Shown here piece by piece: positions 25,601 through 33,926 of a stretch of DNA of 64,000 nucleotides. Source of the stretch: CAZQQU01 sp964595625 (GTDB lineage Bacteria > Bacteroidota > Bacteroidia > Flavobacteriales > Flavobacteriaceae); the NCBI GenBank assembly GCA_964595625.1, contig CAZQQU010000003.1:62001-126000 (forward strand), in the 5' to 3' direction. Within the stretch, counting starts at the first letter, position 1, and each line of letters opens with the position of its first letter. The notes beneath the pieces are model-generated. The model made no database searches and was not told where the DNA came from. It saw only the letters and a list, made by a program, of their open reading frames with translations. A program made the translations under genes and the position numbers.

Positions 25601-26112
25601 ACCAGCTACATTTTACACACAAATTTTGGGAAAGCTGGTTGTTTAATGCAAACACCGCCTATAACCAAACTCAATTGGAATCTGAAAATTATGAGTCGCG
25701 AAACTATATAATCGACACCTATCAATTGGAGCCCAAAATATCGTATCTGTTTTCGGATAATGCCCGTTTATCACTCTTGTATGAGTGGTCTCAAAAAGAA
25801 AATACCACGGGAGATCAAGAACAATTACTACAACAAACTCTCGGGTTGCAGTTATCTTTTCACAACGCAGAAAAATACGCTATTAATGGTGATTTTAACT
25901 ATATTTCCAACGATTTTACTGGGAACCCTTTCTCTCCGGTTGCTTTTCAGATGTTAGACGGATTACAACCTGGTGAAAACTATACTTGGACATTACTTTT
26001 TCAGCGTAAAATCACTAACTACTTAGACGTGAACTTGTCTTATTTTGGTAGAAAAAGTGAAACTTCTAAAGCCATACATACTGGAAGTGTACAGTTAAAA
26101 GCATATTTCTAA
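22678..26112 (+). CDS. Large outer-membrane beta-barrel protein, SprA-like module, function unknown
   Basis: 1144 residues. Signal peptide MRLFTFILVVFSCSVIWAQ. About 70-360: repeated short beta motifs including TYGSISRGITIGNNQNTVV, LDLQITGKLSDKVSIRASIQD, LDEFDQIFVELF and IRAGDIDL. This pattern of RG-x3-GN-x-QN, LQ-x2-GKL and EFD...AGD resembles the repeated module of the T9SS translocon SprA/Sov, though that protein is about twice as long. The rest is rich in aromatic beta-strands and ends in a charged strand ending in Phe (VQLKAYF), as expected of an outer-membrane barrel. The family was recalled from pattern, not confirmed. It is followed by two T9SS substrate genes. No membrane helix apart from the signal peptide. 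Confidence 0.72.
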   Translation: MRLFTFILVVFSCSVIWAQNTPDPLTRTISLAVSDTLIVDSVSVSPHRLLVYDTKGQLLPPSEYEFDAAKATLYLSENLQQTLDSVTVHYVAYPSFLTRKYSLFDEKIIADGTAVEQVYKMSQSTRTNTFTPFDGLTTYGSISRGITIGNNQNTVVTSELDLQITGKLSDKVSIRASIQDANIPMQEGGYSQSLDEFDQIFVELFTDDWHIRAGDIDLVNKSTFFGNFEKKVQGVLVGAKIQSDQSETTVFASGAVVKGVFSKTSFNGQEGNQGPYKLVGPDGELYVLIISGSERVYVNGLLLEHGEDKDYVIDYNAGEIRFNPTFPITSEMRILVEYQYTDRKYTRFTGFGGGHYQEEKFEIGAYYYIESDSKNQPLQQNLTEAQVQILKNAGDNSELMTAPSAVSDTYSDNKILYKKELFNGQEIFVFSNNPEDELFFVRFSYVGENQGNYIVADQTAINRIYEFVPPVNGVLQGNYEPIVRLFAPTRLQLGGVQATYKPNDKNQLGVELAVSNNDLNLFSEMDKEDDTGFAGRIQWNRELFQIEGGSKFSLMSQYNFIHRDFVSVERYYNVEFERDWHLPVTQGNVQDMLTHQSFLSTALHWQHPQKGSASYEFQKLDFTDYFSGNRQVLRSQLQLNKLTWNLSTSMLHNNTPVYKTNFFRIYSGGTYDFGKAWAGIRVQAEDNVQRFKYTDSLSILSQRYQQYETFVGVGDSTQVFVEGGYRYRTNDSLRNNQLQRVTQSHTWYIKSQLLKTETSQLSVYANYRNLRYLYDDRPNDQSINGRILYNQSFLNRAIQWNTSLETNSGVMPQQEYTFVEVEPGQGTHTWIDYNGNGIQELEEFEIAPFPDEARYIKVLLPNQIFIKIHNNKLGQTLILNPTQYFLNREGGRLWSKFYNQTSFLIDRKTRKDGNKIDLNPFNSDPENQMGLTLSFRNSLFFNRGKQHFTTGYSYIVTDTEHLFTAGRQKNSLRGHQLHFTHKFWESWLFNANTAYNQTQLESENYESRNYIIDTYQLEPKISYLFSDNARLSLLYEWSQKENTTGDQEQLLQQTLGLQLSFHNAEKYAINGDFNYISNDFTGNPFSPVAFQMLDGLQPGENYTWTLLFQRKITNYLDVNLSYFGRKSETSKAIHTGSVQLKAYF

Positions 26113-26199
26113 AAGGTCGAAATCCCAATGCGAAATACCTCGTAAAAAGTTTCTCAAGCTAAACGCATCACTTTGTGTATAGTATTTTCAATAAATAAA

Positions 26200-26235
26200 A
26201 AAACCGCAATCCTTAAAAATCAGAATTGCGGTTTT
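26200..26235. terminator. Bidirectional terminator between convergent genes
   Basis: AAAACCGCAAT (26200-26210) and ATTGCGGTTTT (26225-26235) are exact reverse complements with a 14-base loop. A- and T-tracts flank the stem, so it serves both the plus-strand outer-membrane gene and the minus-strand protease gene. Confidence 0.85.
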
Positions 26236-26253
26236 CCTATGATGAAATTCTAA

Positions 26254-27861
26254 TTATTTAATAATCAATTTCTTGGTTACTATATTTCCGGTATCGTTAT
26301 CTTTTATTTTAATAAAATAAATACCCGCCTGAACGGAAGAAAAATCTAGGGTCTGAGTCGCTCCAACCGCTCCGGACACAACGAGATTTCCGGTAACGGA
26401 AAACAATTCATACGATAAGGGGGCAGTGACTCCACTAATATTAAGAATACCTTCGGTAGGGTTGGGATATATAATTAAAGATATCGCCGTATAATCTTCA
26501 ACCGTGTTGGTGGGGCCTCCGATTAATGGATCAAGGGTAGTTTGGCCTGTATTTTCTGGGTCGAGCCATTCCCGAAGGTGTTGTGACTGAGTTGCCCCGG
26601 CATCCCACGAAATAGCAAAACGGCCGTATTCATCATATCCCCCATTATTTTGGGTACCTGAGCAAGCTGCTGAACCTCTCCATAACTGACCCGTAATTCT
26701 ACCGTTATGATCAAATAAAGCGGATCCTGATGAGCCTCCTTCCGTAACTCCCAATTCCCAATTATGGATTCTCCAAACATTTCCATTACTGTTCATGGCA
26801 GTAGGTGTATTATTATCCACACAGACTTTCATAATATCCCCACTAGGATGGTGAATTCCAAAGGATTTGATGGAAGGCACATCGGTTCTGTCCCATCCGG
26901 CCCAGGTCAACTGCCAATCTTCTGGAACAGTTTGATTTAATTCAACCAAACAGAAGTCTGAATTGGAACGCATCGCCCGAAGTGTCGAACCACTCATAAC
27001 GTGGTTCATGGGACCGTTGGGGCTATTTTGGGTGGTAGCACATACCGGCTCGGGACTGATCCATTTAAATCGGAACGACCAGGTAGTGGGATTACCGGTA
27101 TAGCAGTGATAAGCCGTTAAGAAATAAGGGGTCCCGTCTTGTGAGGTGTTATTTACCAAAGAACCAGTACACATATAGCCTCCCATAAGCATCCATGCAA
27201 CACTAAATTTGTTTACATCTTTATAACCTTCTAAGGTTGGATCAATTGGGCAGTCTACATCATGATTACAATTCCCTGAATCGTTTAAACCTCTTTCGCC
27301 GGCAAATGTATTAATAGATCGATAGCCATGTACTGCTTTTCCTATTTGTAAAATACCTTGTCCGGCAACAGCTGCAGGTTCAAAATATTCTATCCATACA
27401 TCATCGCCTTCTACAAACCAAGTACCCAACATACGCTCGCTATTATTTTCGAGATGGGTATAGGCTCCTAACTGGCTTAAACGATCGTGTCGATATAAAT
27501 AAATAGTTGCACCGGGTGGTAAATAAAAATCTTCAAAAATGAAGTTTAATGAAGTGGCTCCCTCAGAATAAAATCGGATTCTCCAAATCCGGTCGCCATT
27601 CTCTAAAACCGTCCAATGACCTGCATTTTCGAGAGAATAATCAACCACAATTTCTTGTCCAAAACGATAGGGTCGTTCGCCCGTTTTATCATATTTAGCA
27701 TCTTCCAAGAGCAAACTTTCCACATCTACTGCGGGTAGCACAATGGGATCAATTTCTGAGGCCTGTTGCATCAACCAACTCAAAGGAGCTCCTTGGTTAG
27801 TCACCTGAGCAAACAGGGCTGTACAACTGCACAAAAGGGCAATAAAGATTAGCTTTTTCAT
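26254..27861 (-). CDS. Secreted trypsin-like (lysyl endopeptidase-like) serine protease, T9SS substrate
   Basis: 535 residues. Signal peptide MKKLIFIALLCSCTALFAQ, a propeptide (~20-210), then a chymotrypsin-fold protease with H252 (FLTAYHCY), D302 (NSDFCLVEL) and S378 (GGSSGSALF). Several cysteines suggest disulfides, as in lysyl endopeptidase-type enzymes. Residues ~460-535 are a T9SS type A sorting domain (LIIYPNPTEGILNISGV, ending IVTKKLIIK), so the protein is exported through the outer membrane. It is next to a second T9SS protease. Cleavage specificity is inferred from the family only. Confidence 0.9.
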   Translation of the reverse strand: MKKLIFIALLCSCTALFAQVTNQGAPLSWLMQQASEIDPIVLPAVDVESLLLEDAKYDKTGERPYRFGQEIVVDYSLENAGHWTVLENGDRIWRIRFYSEGATSLNFIFEDFYLPPGATIYLYRHDRLSQLGAYTHLENNSERMLGTWFVEGDDVWIEYFEPAAVAGQGILQIGKAVHGYRSINTFAGERGLNDSGNCNHDVDCPIDPTLEGYKDVNKFSVAWMLMGGYMCTGSLVNNTSQDGTPYFLTAYHCYTGNPTTWSFRFKWISPEPVCATTQNSPNGPMNHVMSGSTLRAMRSNSDFCLVELNQTVPEDWQLTWAGWDRTDVPSIKSFGIHHPSGDIMKVCVDNNTPTAMNSNGNVWRIHNWELGVTEGGSSGSALFDHNGRITGQLWRGSAACSGTQNNGGYDEYGRFAISWDAGATQSQHLREWLDPENTGQTTLDPLIGGPTNTVEDYTAISLIIYPNPTEGILNISGVTAPLSYELFSVTGNLVVSGAVGATQTLDFSSVQAGIYFIKIKDNDTGNIVTKKLIIK

Positions 27862-27916
27862 ATATCAATTTTTAGTGAACCCAAACGGATTTGAATTAAA
27901 ATTTGTTTTCTAAAAA

Positions 27917-27948
27917 TCCTCAGGCGTAGCAATTGCTACGCCTGAGGA
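27917..27948 (-). terminator. 32-base perfect palindrome, terminator of the S8 protease gene
   Basis: TCCTCAGGCGTAGCAA and its exact complement meet without a loop. On the minus strand the stem is followed by TTTTTAG. It lies 5-36 bases past the S8 protease stop, so it terminates that gene before the trypsin-like gene. A hairpin of this strength probably uses the central AATT as a loop. Confidence 0.85.
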
Positions 27949-27952
27949 AATT

Positions 27953-29944
27953 TTATTGAACTATTATTTTCTTAGTAGATCCATGACTAGAAGTGCCTAC
28001 CCGCACATAATAAACTCCGGAAGCATGATAATTCATATTGAGTTTGTACTGATACGAACCGTCGCTACTCGCCTCTAACAGGTGTTGTGCAACAATTTGT
28101 CCTAATGTATTATACACTTTGAGATAAATATTTTCATCAATCGGTTCGTAGGTGGTAAATAACACATCAAATAAGTTGTTTTCAAGAGTAACAACAACAA
28201 ACTCCGTATTATCTAACGGAATATCATTAAAACTAAGCGTGGTATTTGTAACCTCAACAGATTTCTCATTATTGGAGACAACCTCATCTCCTGCTAAGTT
28301 AGTTCCCGCTACGAGAGTGTAGGTATGTTGTGGGGTACTAAGATCGGCTAAGGTGGTAAAAGTATAAGTAGCTTCCTCCATAGAGGCAAGTGTCCCGGTA
28401 AAAACTTCGGTTACATTAGCACCTCCATCAATATTATAATAAACCGGTATGTTTGATTGCGTATTAGCTCCATAATTACGAACAGTAATAGTAATTGCCT
28501 CCGCATTTGTCAATTCTCCTGATACCGGAGCTATAAAGTTTTTCACACCTACATCGGTATTAGCTAAAACACACACCGACTCCATCAATAAGTCGATCGT
28601 AGATTTCGCATTAATTCGGCCCCCGTATTTAACTCTTCCTTCCAGGTGAGCAGTTACATCTACTCCGTTAAAAACTGCATCCCGAACAGCTTCAGCTGCT
28701 GCTTGGGGGTCTGTCATTACTAAATCCATAAAGCTTTGACAAGGAATAGAATACATGAGTCCGATTAGTCCGGCGGTATATGGGCTAGCAAAAGAAGTGC
28801 CCGAAGTACTGCCATAAGAACCACTCCCACTGGTAGTGTAGATATTGGATCCAGGAGCTGCTACATCTACATGGGTTAAACCATAACCAGTAAAACTAGT
28901 ATCATTGGAGTTGGTAGCGGTAACTGATACCATAAATTCACTGGGACAGGTGGTAGGCATATCGCCAAAAACGTCCACATTAGCATTGTTGTTGGTGGTT
29001 GCCCCACAATTTAAAATTCCCTCTTGACCTAAGGTATCATAAACACCACACCAGATGGGATAATCATCGGGGTTACCGTTATCTATACCCCAAGAAGCAT
29101 TCGTTGCCACTACAAAGGCTCCTTCGGCTCCATTCGAATCATTCCACATTTGGCGCATTTTTAAAGGATACTCATACGCTTTAAAAATCTGAGCTTGATT
29201 AAAAGGCTGATTATAACCGGCCACAACCATCATTTTTACATCCCAGTTTGCTCCTACAACGCCCAATTCATTATTTCCTTTGGCACCTATCATACCGGCC
29301 ACTTGAGTACCATGAGCACCGGTACCGATTTGATCGTTATTTGAAGCCACATTCCAACCATTATAATCATCTATATAGCCATTACCATCGTCGTCAATTC
29401 CATTGTTGGGAATTTCCTCTTCGTTTTTCCAATGATTGGGAGATAGATCCGCATGTCCCATCACATTAGCACTTTCAATAATACACACAACAATATCATG
29501 GTCATTGGCAGTAGTACCTCCGGTCGTTATATCCCATGCCTCTGGTAATTGGATTTTGGGATGTTGCCATTGGTTACTGTAAAGTGGATCATTAGGCACC
29601 TCACGGAAATATACCCAGGTATTTTCTTGAGCCAGATTTACTTGTGCTAATTCATGTACTTGATTAAGCACTCTATTCACGTTGGTTACCGTATCGTCAA
29701 AAGAAAACAACCAAATATTCATGGTGGGAGAAAGTAGTTCCACAATTTGAAACCCAATATTTTGCGGCATCAATCGCACAATTTCTTCTCCTGAAACTCC
29801 GGGGTACATTTGTACAATAACTTGATCCGGAATCAGTATATCTTCATACGAGGTGGGTTGTTTTTCATCAGATTGTGCTTGTATTCCAAAAGCAACAAAC
29901 CAACCTAAGAAAACACAAAAAATAATTTCTTTTTTCATTTTCAA
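27953..29944 (-). CDS. Secreted subtilisin-family (S8) protease, T9SS substrate, catalytic Asp replaced by Glu
   Basis: 663 residues. Signal peptide to QAQS (~24), a propeptide, then an S8 domain with H211 (GAHGTQVAG) and S384 (GTSFASPYTAG). Aligning VCIIESANVMGHADL with the usual V-x-V-x-D-x-G...HPDL puts E157 where the catalytic Asp should be, and SA replaces the following Gly-rich pair. The family segment IPNNGIDDDGNGYIDDYNGWN follows. Then two cysteines (GILNCGAT, TTCPSE), an Ig-like region (~480-560) and a T9SS type A sorting domain ending STKKIIVQ. It may be slow, inactive or differently tuned. Confidence 0.88.
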   Translation of the reverse strand: MKMKKEIIFCVFLGWFVAFGIQAQSDEKQPTSYEDILIPDQVIVQMYPGVSGEEIVRLMPQNIGFQIVELLSPTMNIWLFSFDDTVTNVNRVLNQVHELAQVNLAQENTWVYFREVPNDPLYSNQWQHPKIQLPEAWDITTGGTTANDHDIVVCIIESANVMGHADLSPNHWKNEEEIPNNGIDDDGNGYIDDYNGWNVASNNDQIGTGAHGTQVAGMIGAKGNNELGVVGANWDVKMMVVAGYNQPFNQAQIFKAYEYPLKMRQMWNDSNGAEGAFVVATNASWGIDNGNPDDYPIWCGVYDTLGQEGILNCGATTNNNANVDVFGDMPTTCPSEFMVSVTATNSNDTSFTGYGLTHVDVAAPGSNIYTTSGSGSYGSTSGTSFASPYTAGLIGLMYSIPCQSFMDLVMTDPQAAAEAVRDAVFNGVDVTAHLEGRVKYGGRINAKSTIDLLMESVCVLANTDVGVKNFIAPVSGELTNAEAITITVRNYGANTQSNIPVYYNIDGGANVTEVFTGTLASMEEATYTFTTLADLSTPQHTYTLVAGTNLAGDEVVSNNEKSVEVTNTTLSFNDIPLDNTEFVVVTLENNLFDVLFTTYEPIDENIYLKVYNTLGQIVAQHLLEASSDGSYQYKLNMNYHASGVYYVRVGTSSHGSTKKIIVQ

Positions 29945-30028
29945 TTAGTTTTAGCTTGGAAAGGTAAGGAAAAAAAATTCTCTTCCATTTCTTAGGAAGT
30001 TAAAAAACAACCTGTTAAAGGATTTTTT

Positions 30029-30787
30029 TTATCCTTTTAAACTAGCGCTAAGATATTCACGATTCATACGGGCGATATTTTCCAAAGAGATTTCTTTTGG
30101 ACATTCAATCTCACAGGCTCCCGTATTGGAGCAATTACCAAAACCTTCCTCATCCATTTGACGCACCATGTTAAGCACTCGTTGAGTAGCCTCTACTCTT
30201 CCTTGAGGTAACAGGGCAAGCTGAGAGACTTTGGCAGAAACAAATAACATGGCCGAGCTGTTTTTACAGGCAGCCACACAAGCTCCACAACCGATACAGG
30301 CCGCTGCTTCAAAAGCTTTATCAGCATCCTGTTTAGGAATTGGTATAGCATTGGCATCGATGGTATTTCCAGAAGTGTTTACAGAAATAAATCCGCCAGC
30401 TTGTTGAATTCTTTCAAATGAGCTTCTATCTACGACCAAATCTTTAATCACCGGAAAAGCATGGGCGCGCCATGGTTCGACATAGATGGTATCTCCGTTT
30501 TTAAAAGCACGCATATGGAGTTGGCAAGTGGTAATACCGCGATCAGGACCATGAGGTCGACCATTGATATATAGAGAACACATACCACAGATACCTTCCC
30601 GGCAATCGTGATCAAAAGCCACCGGCTCCTGACCAGAAGATACTAGCTGTTCGTTTAGCTGGTCTAACATTTCCAAAAACGAACTGTCAGTTGACACGTT
30701 CTCCAGAGCATATGACTCCATTTTTCCGGGTGTGGATGCGTTTTTTTGGCGCCAGATTTTTAGGGTGATATTGATCGTTTTACTCAT
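30029..30787 (-). CDS. sdhB: Succinate dehydrogenase / fumarate reductase iron-sulfur subunit
   Basis: 252 residues of the SdhB/FrdB type. The [2Fe-2S] ligands are in DHDCREGICGMCSLYING and a downstream Cys (ITTCQLHM); the [4Fe-4S] and [3Fe-4S] clusters in CIGCGACVAAC and CSNTGACEIECPKEI. It carries electrons from SdhA flavin to the membrane subunit. It lies 125 bases after sdhA in the same direction, and the gap holds an 8-bp inverted repeat (30814-30821/30850-30857) but no clear terminator. The order sdhC-sdhA-sdhB matches the B-type complexes with one five-helix cytochrome subunit. Confidence 0.96.
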   Translation of the reverse strand: MSKTINITLKIWRQKNASTPGKMESYALENVSTDSSFLEMLDQLNEQLVSSGQEPVAFDHDCREGICGMCSLYINGRPHGPDRGITTCQLHMRAFKNGDTIYVEPWRAHAFPVIKDLVVDRSSFERIQQAGGFISVNTSGNTIDANAIPIPKQDADKAFEAAACIGCGACVAACKNSSAMLFVSAKVSQLALLPQGRVEATQRVLNMVRQMDEEGFGNCSNTGACEIECPKEISLENIARMNREYLSASLKG

Positions 30788-30912
30788 AGTAACAAGTTAA
30801 TAATGTATAGTTTATGAAATAATGGACAGGCTAAGCCCTCTCTAGTCTATATTTCATCGCTATGTTAGTATTTTTTGCTTCTTTCGATTAGTTGGAGCAG
30901 CCATCAAGATTA

Positions 30913-32925
30913 CTATTTATAATTTCTGGCTGCAATTTTTATTTCTTCATATTCTAATACTTCCTTGTGGAGAATTTCTCTACTAATATCTTCGCCTTGA
31001 TACTCCCAAGCTCCTACAAACTTAAAGTTTTTGTCGTCTCTAAGTGTTTCTCCTTCTTCGTCTTGATATTCTTCTCTAAAATGACCTCCACAGGATTCTT
31101 TTCGCTGTAAAGCGTCCATGGCCATCAATTGACCTAATTCCATAAAATCAGCAACACGTAAGGCTTTTTCCAGCTCTTGATTAAAATCGTTGGCAGAGCC
31201 GGGCACATAAACATTTTGGTAAAACTCTTGCCGCAATTGTGCTATTTCTTCAATAGCCTCTTGCAAGCCTTTTTCATTGCGTGCCATCCCTACTTTATTC
31301 CACATGATGTGGCCCAAGCGTTTGTGAAAAGAATCTACAGATTGGGTCCCTTTATTGTTTATAAATTTATTAATTCGCTCCTCCACACTTTTTTCGGCCT
31401 CCACAAACTCGTGGGTTTCGGTCGATATTTTTCCGGTACGGATTTCGTCTGCCAAATAATTAGAAACCGTATAAGGCAATACAAAATAACCGTCTGCCAG
31501 ACCTTGCATCAAGGCAGAGGCTCCTAAACGATTGGCGCCATGATCTGAAAAATTAGCTTCCCCGGCCACAAAACAACCCGGTATGGTACTCATTAAATCG
31601 TAATCTACCCAGATTCCTCCCATGGTATAATGCACTGCTGGATAAATCTTCATCGGTGTTTCATAAGGATTTTCATCGGTAATTTTTTGGTACATGGTGA
31701 ACAGGTTGCCGTATTTTTCTTCCAACCATTTTTTACCTAACTCAATTATTTTTTCTTGAGACGGATTATGATCTCCTTGTGCATAGGCGGTTTGTTTTCC
31801 TTTAGCAATAATTTCTGAAGAGAAATCCAGATAAACCCCTTCGTTGGTATCGTTTGCAACTATCCCATAACCGGCATCACAGCGTTCTTTAGCGGCGCGT
31901 GAAGCAACATCACGGGGCACTAAGTTTCCAAAAGCAGGATACCTTCTTTCTAGGTAATAATCTCGATCTTCTTCTTTAATATCGGTCGGTTTGAGCTTTC
32001 CTGCCCGAATGGCTTCGGCATCAGCTTTATTTTTGGGCACCCAAATTCTTCCTGAATTCCGCAGCGATTCTGACATCAAGGTTAATTTGGACTGATTACT
32101 TCCTTGAACCGGAATACAAGTAGGATGAATTTGTACGTAACAAGGATTCGCAAAATAAGCTCCTTTTTTATGCACCCTCCAAGAGGCCGTCACATTACTT
32201 CCCATAGCATTGGTGGACAGATAATACACGTTGCCATAACCTCCGGATGCAATAATCACAGCGTGTGCCGAATGTCGCTCCAAAGCACCAGTAATTAAAT
32301 TTCGAGCGATGATACCTCGGGCTTTCCCGTCCACCACTACTAACTCTAACATTTCATGCCGGTTGAACATTTGGACACGTCCCAAACCGATTTGTCGAGA
32401 TAAAGCCGAATAGGCTCCTAAAAGCAACTGTTGTCCGGTCTGTCCGGCCGCATAGAAAGTACGCTGTACCTGAACTCCTCCAAACGATCGGTTGTCGAGC
32501 ATACCACCATATTCGCGAGCGAAGGGAACCCCTTGAGCGACACATTGGTCTATAATATTTCCAGATACTTCGGCTAAACGATGAACATTCGCCTCTCGAG
32601 CCCGATAATCACCTCCTTTAATGGTATCGTAAAACAAGCGATAAATACTGTCGCCGTCGTTTTGATAATTTTTTGCGGCATTTATACCTCCTTGCGCTGC
32701 AATCGAGTGGGCCCGTCGGGGCGAATCTTGAAAACAAAAGGCCTTCACATTATAGCCCATTTCGCCTAAGGACGCTGCCGCCGAAGCTCCTGCCAAACCG
32801 GTTCCTACAACAATAATGTCAATTTTAGGCCGATTGTTGGGCGCCACTAATTTCAATTGGTTTTTATAATTGGTCCATTTGGAAGCCAACGGTCCTTGAG
32901 GTATCTTGGAATTTAATTTTGTCAT
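30913..32925 (-). CDS. sdhA: Succinate dehydrogenase / fumarate reductase flavoprotein subunit
   Basis: 670 residues. FAD-binding DIIVVGTGLAGASAAASLGEMGY, the covalent flavin His in RAHSIAAQGGINAAKN, substrate-site GGVQVQRTFYAAGQTGQQLL, HYTMGGIWVDYDL, GEANFSDHGANRLGASALMQG and a C-terminal domain with KESCGGHFREE. Length matches the B-type (menaquinone-linked) group, as expected with the five-helix SdhC. Start ATG at 32925 is seven bases past the sdhC stop, so the two are coupled. Confidence 0.97.
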   Translation of the reverse strand: MTKLNSKIPQGPLASKWTNYKNQLKLVAPNNRPKIDIIVVGTGLAGASAAASLGEMGYNVKAFCFQDSPRRAHSIAAQGGINAAKNYQNDGDSIYRLFYDTIKGGDYRAREANVHRLAEVSGNIIDQCVAQGVPFAREYGGMLDNRSFGGVQVQRTFYAAGQTGQQLLLGAYSALSRQIGLGRVQMFNRHEMLELVVVDGKARGIIARNLITGALERHSAHAVIIASGGYGNVYYLSTNAMGSNVTASWRVHKKGAYFANPCYVQIHPTCIPVQGSNQSKLTLMSESLRNSGRIWVPKNKADAEAIRAGKLKPTDIKEEDRDYYLERRYPAFGNLVPRDVASRAAKERCDAGYGIVANDTNEGVYLDFSSEIIAKGKQTAYAQGDHNPSQEKIIELGKKWLEEKYGNLFTMYQKITDENPYETPMKIYPAVHYTMGGIWVDYDLMSTIPGCFVAGEANFSDHGANRLGASALMQGLADGYFVLPYTVSNYLADEIRTGKISTETHEFVEAEKSVEERINKFINNKGTQSVDSFHKRLGHIMWNKVGMARNEKGLQEAIEEIAQLRQEFYQNVYVPGSANDFNQELEKALRVADFMELGQLMAMDALQRKESCGGHFREEYQDEEGETLRDDKNFKFVGAWEYQGEDISREILHKEVLEYEEIKIAARNYK

Positions 32926-32931
32926 ATCGTA

Positions 32932-33606
32932 CTAGTAGTTTAGATGATGATAAATCGCAATAATAATAAACCCTAAGGGAACTAAAATTGCAAATGCCGT
33001 GGTAAACTTTTTAAGCCCTCTTGAATATTTGTTGTTAAACCCGACCGATTGAAAGGAAGACTGGAATCCGTGCAGCAAGTGCAAGGCCAAAAAGACAAAT
33101 CCCACACAATAAAGTAGAGTTCTCCAAAGCGGGGCAAAGGTGAGTTGCAAGTGTTCGAAGTACCGATAATCACCCGCGGCATTCAGTCCACTCATATCAC
33201 CTTGTATAAATTTGGTATTGATCTCGGGCACCCAAAAATCTATTAGGTGAACTATTAAAAAAATCAATATAAATCCACCGCTCCATATCATATTGCGAGA
33301 CACCCAAGAAGAATTAGCACTTCCCGAGTATTTTACATATCTGATTTTACGAGAACTACGGTTTTGGATTTCCAAAACAAACCCCATTACAAAATGAAAT
33401 ACCACACCAATCATTAATATGGGCTGCATCAGATACTGAATTAATGGATTGGTTCCCATAAAATGGGAAAGTTCATTAAAAGATTGGGCACTAATTACCG
33501 AAGTAAAATTGATAAAAAAATGTTGTGCCAGAAATACGATTAAAAACATTCCCGACAAAGCCATAGCGACTTTTCGGGCTATAGAGGATTTAAAAAGTCC
33601 GCTCAT
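32932..33606 (-). CDS. sdhC: Succinate dehydrogenase cytochrome b558 subunit (five-helix membrane anchor)
   Basis: 224 residues with five hydrophobic segments and conserved His residues in AQHFFINFTSV, VFHFVMGFVLE, FLIVHLIDFW and ALHLLHGFQSSF, the pattern of the diheme B-type SdhC. This anchors the complex and reduces menaquinone. The reading frame extends 11 codons upstream to a TTG that lies inside the -7 box; the ATG at 33606 (MSGLFKSSIARKVAM) is the standard start. It heads the sdhCAB group. Confidence 0.93.
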   Translation of the reverse strand: MSGLFKSSIARKVAMALSGMFLIVFLAQHFFINFTSVISAQSFNELSHFMGTNPLIQYLMQPILMIGVVFHFVMGFVLEIQNRSSRKIRYVKYSGSANSSWVSRNMIWSGGFILIFLIVHLIDFWVPEINTKFIQGDMSGLNAAGDYRYFEHLQLTFAPLWRTLLYCVGFVFLALHLLHGFQSSFQSVGFNNKYSRGLKKFTTAFAILVPLGFIIIAIYHHLNY

Positions 33607-33636
33607 TTGAATGGTTCGATTAGAAAAGAATGATAA

Positions 33637-33667
33637 CAAATGTACGATGAGTTCCTATTATGCGCAA
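33637..33667 (-). promoter_or_regulatory. Promoter of sdhCAB
   Basis: On the minus strand: TTG (33665-33667), exactly 20 spacer bases, TACATTTG (33637-33644), then 30 bases to the sdhC ATG. A full match to the Bacteroidota TTG-N17-23-TAnnTTTG form. Confidence 0.72.
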
Positions 33668-33926
33668 GTATTCGCTTAGTATTTATGACATATTTAGAAT
33701 GGTTTTAAAGAAATTACTCCGTCTTTGCATTCACCGTGCTTTCTAAAATCCCTTCCCGTGCTTGCCCAGTGATTTTATGCAACAGCTTTGAAATGTTTGA
33801 TTACCTACAAATCATGCTTACTTGCTCCGAAACATTAGAAAGATTTTACAAAAAAAGTTTGTTTATTTATTACCTTTGGACATTATAAAAACTCTCTTAG
33901 AGAGACCCATATTCTCTTTTTTTACT
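33668..33926. other. Rest of the sdhC-pepP gap: pepP promoter box and featureless AT-rich spacer
   Basis: The gap between sdhC and pepP (33607-33926) is over 300 bases. Apart from the sdh promoter, I see only TACCTTTG at 33871-33878, a -7 box giving a pepP leader of about 45 bases, with no well-spaced TTG. The open frame at 33822-33926 runs into pepP and is not a separate gene. Confidence 0.4.

Noticed and set aside
30814..30857. ATGAAATA/TATTTCAT inverted repeat between sdhA and sdhB as a terminator
   Set aside because: 8-bp AT-only stem with a ~28-base loop is too weak; the three sdh genes are most likely one transcript.
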